Below, in pieces: positions 60,290 to 64,000 of a DNA stretch of 64,000 nt. A model generated the notes under the pieces. It did no database searches. It saw only the letters and a list, made by a program, of their open reading frames with translations, and was not told where the DNA came from. Where the stretch lies: assembly GCF_900636325.1 (NCBI RefSeq), contig NZ_LR134263.1, forward strand, positions 1,302,001 to 1,366,000. The letters run 5' to 3'. The position numbers were made by a program, and so were the translations under genes. Origin of the DNA: Staphylococcus delphini (GTDB lineage: Bacteria > Bacillota > Bacilli > Staphylococcales > Staphylococcaceae). The stretch's first letter is position 1, and every line of letters begins with the position of its first letter.

Positions 60290-61558
60290 ATGAATTATCT
60301 AGACAGTTTATATTGGATACATGAAAGAACAAAATTCGGCATTAAACCAGGTGTAAAACGTATGGAATGGATGCTCGATAAACTTGGTAATCCACAACAG
60401 AATATCCAAGCTATTCATGTCGGTGGGACGAATGGTAAAGGTTCTACGGTTGTTTATTTACGTGAAGCTTTACTCAAAAATGATTATCAAGTGGGTACTT
60501 TTACGTCTCCATATATCGAAACATTTAATGAACGAATCAGTTTAAATGGTTTACCAATTACAAACGAAGATATAGTAGCGCTAGTGGCTCGTGTGAAACC
60601 TGTCAGTGAAATGATGGAGGAACAAACTGAGTTAGGAGTTGCGACCGAATTTGAGATCATTACAACCATGATGTATCTCTATTTCGGCGAGCTTCATCCA
60701 GTTGATTTCGTAATCGTCGAGGCAGGTCTAGGTGTTAAAAATGATTCTACAAACGTGATACAGCCGTTGATGAGTATTTTGACGAGTATCGGTTTAGATC
60801 ATACGGACATTCTCGGTCAAACGTATTTAGACATTGCTAAAGATAAAGCGGCAATTATTAAACCGCATACGCCAATTGTTTACGCTGTTAAAAATGAAGA
60901 AGCATTGAAGTTTTTTAGAGATACTGCTGAACGATTAGATGCGAAAGCTTTAGAATTCGATCGTGATATTTTAATCAAATCAGAAGACGATGAATTTACA
61001 TATCGTTATAAAGATTACGAATTAGAAAACTTAGCATTACACATGGTAGGCGAACATCAAAAGGAAAATGCAGCTCTTGCGATTACTGCGTTAATTGAGT
61101 TGTATGAGCAAGAAAAAATTCAATTAGACTTCAACAAAATGATTGAAGGGATTGAACATGCATATTGGACAGGTCGTATTGAACGTGTCTCTAAAGAACC
61201 GCTTATCATTATTGATGGTGCACATAATAAAGAAAGCGTTGACGCATTAGTGGACACGATTGAGAAGTATTATGATGCACCCAAAGTTGATGTCTTATTT
61301 GCAGCTATTGAAGGGAAACCGATTCATCATATGTTAGACGCTTTCCAAAGTATTGCACAGCATATTTATGTGACAGGTTTTGACTTTCCGAAAGCACTTC
61401 CTAAACAAACGTTATATGATGAAATTGACTTTGGGCAGAAAACAATGGTTGATGATTACATCTCATTTATAAATAACTACGATGGCGATGCATTGCTCAT
61501 TACAGGTAGTCTATATTTCATCAGTGAAGTGAAATCTAAAGTTGACTTTAATTCATAA
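60290..61558 (+). CDS. folC: Folylpolyglutamate synthase / dihydrofolate synthase
   Basis: Adds glutamate to dihydropteroate and to folates. It has 422 residues of the Mur-ligase-like fold: P-loop HVGGTNGKGSTV, SPYIETFNERI, the GLDHTDILGQT loop with a metal-binding His, and IIDGAHNKESV in the C-terminal domain. GTAGGAG upstream of the ATG. Co-transcribed with valS, the usual Firmicute order before comC. Confidence 0.95.
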   Translation: MNYLDSLYWIHERTKFGIKPGVKRMEWMLDKLGNPQQNIQAIHVGGTNGKGSTVVYLREALLKNDYQVGTFTSPYIETFNERISLNGLPITNEDIVALVARVKPVSEMMEEQTELGVATEFEIITTMMYLYFGELHPVDFVIVEAGLGVKNDSTNVIQPLMSILTSIGLDHTDILGQTYLDIAKDKAAIIKPHTPIVYAVKNEEALKFFRDTAERLDAKALEFDRDILIKSEDDEFTYRYKDYELENLALHMVGEHQKENAALAITALIELYEQEKIQLDFNKMIEGIEHAYWTGRIERVSKEPLIIIDGAHNKESVDALVDTIEKYYDAPKVDVLFAAIEGKPIHHMLDAFQSIAQHIYVTGFDFPKALPKQTLYDEIDFGQKTMVDDYISFINNYDGDALLITGSLYFISEVKSKVDFNS

Positions 61559-61563
61559 AAATT

Positions 61564-61617
61564 GAACCACTTTGTATGTATTCCGAGAAATCGTGAAACA
61601 TATAAGGTGGTTTTTTA
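61564..61617 (+). terminator. Intrinsic terminator after folC
   Basis: AACCACTTTGTATGT pairs with ACATATAAGGTGGTT (two weak pairs), followed by TTTTTT. Confidence 0.85.
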
Positions 61618-61754
61618 TCATTTACGTTTTTTTCGACGTATAAAGTGCTTTTTGGCGATTTGACCGCTCACGTGGAAGTGCATATAATAAATGCATTCAA
61701 TGAAATGGTGCTGTCGTGAATTAAAGATTCGACGGTGTTGAGGAGGTGTATAGA

Positions 61755-62471
61755 ATGATTGTCGCCTTATTTTTTGTAGGTAGTAGTTTAATGAGTTTTT
61801 TGCTACAATTTGCTGAGCATCCTTCATTAAGCATGCGACATTGTTTACAAAGATCAAAGTGTCAAGTATGTGCGCATATGTTAAAGCTGCACGATTTAAT
61901 ACCTATCCTAAGTTATTGTGCGTTAAAGGGGAGGTGCCGTTATTGTCGACAATGCATTCCCATATCCCTATTTATAGGCGAAGTTTTAGGGGGATGCATC
62001 ATGATTTATCCGTTGTTGTTTCCTGTGTATATTCCGCTTGAGACGTTTTATGTCATGGCGTTACTATTACTGACGATTGCAATTGTTGATATACGTACAC
62101 AGTTAATTCTTCATAGACTCCTTTGCTTAATCTGCATTTTGTTAGTCGTACTACATCCATCTTTCTATTTAGATATGCCACACCTGTTACTTTGGGTGAC
62201 TACTTTTTTGATAGGGTGCATTCAACAAAGTTATATAGGTATGGGTGATATTAAATTATTCCTTATCGTCATTTTCTTTTTCCCTGTACCGTTTTTACTC
62301 TTCTTTTTAGAACTCATTTTTCCAATAGGCTGTATACTATTACCGATTTCATTCATGTTTAATTGGATACAACAACGTCGAGTGCCACTTGCGCCTGCTA
62401 TTTTCATCGCATTTGTAACCGTTTCTACGATATACCCACAGTTGATTTCATTTTATGGAGGATTTTTATGA
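61755..62471 (+). CDS. comC: Prepilin peptidase ComC (A24A family)
   Basis: Membrane aspartic peptidase that processes ComG pseudopilins of the DNA-uptake machinery. It has 238 residues with several hydrophobic helices. The cytoplasmic loop near the N-terminus has the paired CxxC motifs (CQVC, CRYC) that bind zinc, and one catalytic Asp is in VDIRTQLI and the other in the GMGDIK motif. ATG 61755 follows GAGGAGGTG; GTG 61746 overlaps that site. Its stop overlaps the radC start. Confidence 0.92.
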   Translation: MIVALFFVGSSLMSFLLQFAEHPSLSMRHCLQRSKCQVCAHMLKLHDLIPILSYCALKGRCRYCRQCIPISLFIGEVLGGCIMIYPLLFPVYIPLETFYVMALLLLTIAIVDIRTQLILHRLLCLICILLVVLHPSFYLDMPHLLLWVTTFLIGCIQQSYIGMGDIKLFLIVIFFFPVPFLLFFLELIFPIGCILLPISFMFNWIQQRRVPLAPAIFIAFVTVSTIYPQLISFYGGFL

Positions 62472-63151
62472 CACGCATTCAAGACTTATCAACCAATGAA
62501 AAACCAAAAGAGCGTCTGATTCAATTTGGCAGTCAAGCATTGTCGAACACAGAATTACTTGCGATTATTATCAATACTGGGAGTAAAGGGCGTTCTAGCA
62601 TACAAGTTGCTTCACACATTTTAGCGCAATGTCAGTCTTTAACAGCGCTTCGAAACATGTCATTAGTTGAATTAGAAAAGTTTGTCGGAATAGGGCGTAA
62701 TAAGGCGACAACGTTACTCGCTGTATTCGAATTGTCACGTCGCTTAGCTGAGGATAAAAAGCAATACCTCTCTGAACCTATTCATTCGCCGAGTCAAATT
62801 GCAGAACGCTATTATGCAAAATTTAAGGATTATGATCAAGAACATTTTGTTTTACTCATCTTAAACACGAAAAATCAAATTGTTCATGAACAAACGCTTT
62901 TTATTGGAACGTTGAATAGTGCCATCATACATCCTAGAGAAGTGTTTAAAACAGCTTTGAAATGGTCTGCTAATGCGATTATCGTGATTCATAACCATCC
63001 TTCAGGGGACGCAACACCATCAGAAGCGGACATTGAAACGACGAAACGGTTGATTGCATGCGGAGAGGCGATGGGGATTGAGTTGTTAGATCATATTGTG
63101 ATTGGGGAAGAATCGTATGTTTCAATCATGAGTGAAACAAATGAAACGTAA
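62468..63151 (+). CDS. radC: RadC family JAB1/MPN-domain protein
   Basis: A 227-residue protein: helix-hairpin-helix region (about 40-90, with FVGIGRNKATTL) and a C-terminal MPN/JAMM domain with HNHPSGDATPSEAD, the metal-binding motif. It was once annotated as a repair protein, a role no longer accepted; a link to competence is suggested because the gene overlaps comC (ATGA). ATG 62468 is chosen for GGAGG just upstream; the longer frame from 62363 runs inside comC. Confidence 0.95.
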   Translation: MTRIQDLSTNEKPKERLIQFGSQALSNTELLAIIINTGSKGRSSIQVASHILAQCQSLTALRNMSLVELEKFVGIGRNKATTLLAVFELSRRLAEDKKQYLSEPIHSPSQIAERYYAKFKDYDQEHFVLLILNTKNQIVHEQTLFIGTLNSAIIHPREVFKTALKWSANAIIVIHNHPSGDATPSEADIETTKRLIACGEAMGIELLDHIVIGEESYVSIMSETNET

Positions 63152-63163
63152 AAAGTAGGAAAG

Positions 63164-63365
63164 GAATGGGGGCATAAAAATTTTATCATTGCTTCATCAT
63201 CAATGGATGTTCTCATTGCTGAACGATTTTTGATATTGAAGAGCTCAAAGTGTCTAAACGTCTGAGGTGTCTTTTCCTAGAATACGAGCCATGTGATGCC
63301 AATGATAAAATTCAAATCGTTAACTAATTCGAATCGTTTAAAAAATATTCATGCCCCAATACCCT
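63164..63365. repeat. Dispersed intergenic element, family 2, short copy
   Basis: Starts AATGGGGGCATAAAAATTTT and ends CATGCCCCAATACCC, like 25200-25612. Arms ATGGGGGCAT/ATGCCCCAAT (63166-63175, 63351-63360) and AATTTTATCATTG/CAATGATAAAATT (63178-63190, 63300-63312) make a roughly 200-bp hairpin. The centre has CTAGAATACGAGCCATGTGA, resembling CCTAGGAACGCGAAGCCATG of the long copy. Confidence 0.8.
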
Positions 63366-63389
63366 TTATGAAGCCCTATCTTCTCGTCA

Positions 63390-63545
63390 TCAAATATAGT
63401 TCACAAACCATAAAAACAATTGATAACCAAGATAGACGACTAATATCATCAAGCCGAGTCTAATTAAAAAGCCAATAATTGAAACACTGACTCTAAACAA
63501 GACAACGGCAAGTAAAATTATTATAAATAATGCGATAATGTTCAT
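63390..63545 (-). CDS. Small hydrophobic membrane protein, 51 residues
   Basis: Start MNIIALFIIILLAVVLFRVS, a Gly-containing second hydrophobic stretch (IIGFLIRLGLMILVVYLGY), and end LFLWFVNYI. It is almost wholly membrane-embedded, probably two helices separated by a short Arg-containing turn. AAAGGAGTGACATGA on the minus strand puts the ribosome site 8 bp before the ATG. It is divergent from the next gene. I recognise no named family; small membrane proteins of this kind occur beside radC/mreC in staphylococci. Confidence 0.7.
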   Translation of the reverse strand: MNIIALFIIILLAVVLFRVSVSIIGFLIRLGLMILVVYLGYQLFLWFVNYI

Positions 63546-63714
63546 TCATGTCACTCCTTTATTGATATTGTAGTATTTTTATGAAACAAACACATCATTC
63601 TAAAGTTATATTTATCATGCTTCGGATGGATGTCTTTAAATATCTTATTCATTATAATATAACGTATAATGATAGGAGTAATATTGATGAGAGATATTTT
63701 TAAGGAGGGCATTC
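63546..63714. other. Divergent promoter region
   Basis: Between the 51-aa protein gene and the next gene. TATAAT at 63665-63670 is a candidate -10 for the plus-strand gene; its -35 is unclear. Confidence 0.4.
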
Positions 63715-64000
63715 ATGCGGATAATTAAAAGTCTTGTTAAATTATTTATGATGATTGTATTACTCATCGCCCTCGTTTTTGCTGCATTAAAGTTTGTACC
63801 GAATTTTAAAAACGAACCATGGAATCCTGTTGGAAATAAAGAAGTGTACCAAGTGACTGATGATGAAGGGTATCTCGTACCGTTAAATGGACGGCACTAT
63901 ATTCAAAGTGAAAACGACATTTTTAGAAATATACCTAAAAGTCAGATGAGAAATGTATTTAACTGGATTGATAAATATGAATTCATGCAAGTCAATGAAA
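63715..64000 (+). CDS. Uncharacterised membrane-anchored protein (3' partial)
   Basis: The first 95 residues are visible. An N-terminal basic start (MRIIKSLVK) is followed by a hydrophobic helix LFMMIVLLIALVFAALKF, an uncleaved anchor or signal, and then a polar domain (PNFKNEPWNPVGNK, DDEGYLVPLNGRHYIQSE) that should face outside. AAGGAGGGC precedes the ATG. I recall a staphylococcal DUF4930-type protein at this place, just before mreC, but cannot confirm the family. Confidence 0.7.
   Translation, partial: MRIIKSLVKLFMMIVLLIALVFAALKFVPNFKNEPWNPVGNKEVYQVTDDEGYLVPLNGRHYIQSENDIFRNIPKSQMRNVFNWIDKYEFMQVNE

Overview
The window reads as an ordinary core-chromosome segment of a low-GC Firmicute, almost certainly a Staphylococcus. 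The gene order (sppA, RDD protein, tpx, methyltransferase, ackA, usp, ald ... dnaE, accDA, pfkA-pyk, citZ-icd, phoPR, polA, mutM, coaE, gapB, nrdR, dnaB, dnaI, thrS, lysP, infC-rpmI-rplT, tig, clpX, engB, hemAXCDBL, tag, valS, folC, comC, radC) matches what I remember of the S. aureus chromosome, and protein lengths and motifs agree. A cutC gene translationally coupled to the Xaa-Pro dipeptidase, and long intergenic repeats unlike S. aureus STAR elements, suggest a species other than S. aureus. I cannot name it from sequence alone. There is no phage, plasmid, IS, CRISPR, tRNA or rRNA here, and every gene looks intact except the two cut by the window edges.

Layout. 1-3070: tail of sppA, an RDD membrane protein, thiol peroxidase and a YtxK-type methyltransferase. 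3149-10017: acetate kinase, two universal stress proteins, alanine dehydrogenase, CutC/PepQ and a UPF0173 hydrolase. 10338-15794: a YtoI-like CBS/DRTGG regulator, a DHH/DHHA1 nanoRNase (Pde2/NrnA type) and DnaE. 15937-25187: central carbon metabolism, with malic enzyme, acetyl-CoA carboxyltransferase (accDA), pfkA-pyk and citZ-icd. 26044-34069: PhoPR, PolA, MutM, CoaE and the gluconeogenic GapB. 35073-37840: NrdR and the helicase-loading pair DnaB-DnaI. 38159-43359: ThrS behind a T-box, LysP behind a lysine riboswitch, and IF3-L35-L20 behind an L20-type leader. 43469-48261: a Nudix-like protein, an uncharacterised helical protein, trigger factor and ClpX. 48495-55353: EngB and the complete uroporphyrinogen pathway from glutamyl-tRNA (hemA, X, C, D, B, L). 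55613-64000: an AbrB-type membrane protein, Tag, ValS behind a second T-box, FolC, ComC, RadC, a 51-residue membrane protein, and the start of an uncharacterised membrane-anchored protein.

Regulation is the richest layer. Four cis-acting RNA leaders are visible (two T-boxes, a lysine riboswitch, an L20-type leader). Intrinsic terminators close most transcription units. I can also point to candidate operators: cre-like sites at gapB, pfkA, citZ, ald and the malic enzyme gene, a PerR-box-like palindrome at hemA, and a perfect 14-bp palindrome just upstream of the citZ -35. infC most likely starts at ATA.

The most unusual sequence lies between genes. One family of inverted dispersed repeats (9195-9314 against 34661-34863, plus a fragment at 34351-34395) differs by one clean 82-bp insertion/deletion bounded by CTCCC. 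A second family of long imperfect hairpin elements lies at 25200-25612 and 63164-63365, with relics at 25740-25800 and 34490-34520. I did not find a convincing undescribed multi-gene system. The repeats, the hairpin pair between tig and clpX, the 51-aa membrane protein and the YtoI/Pde2 pairing are the best leads.
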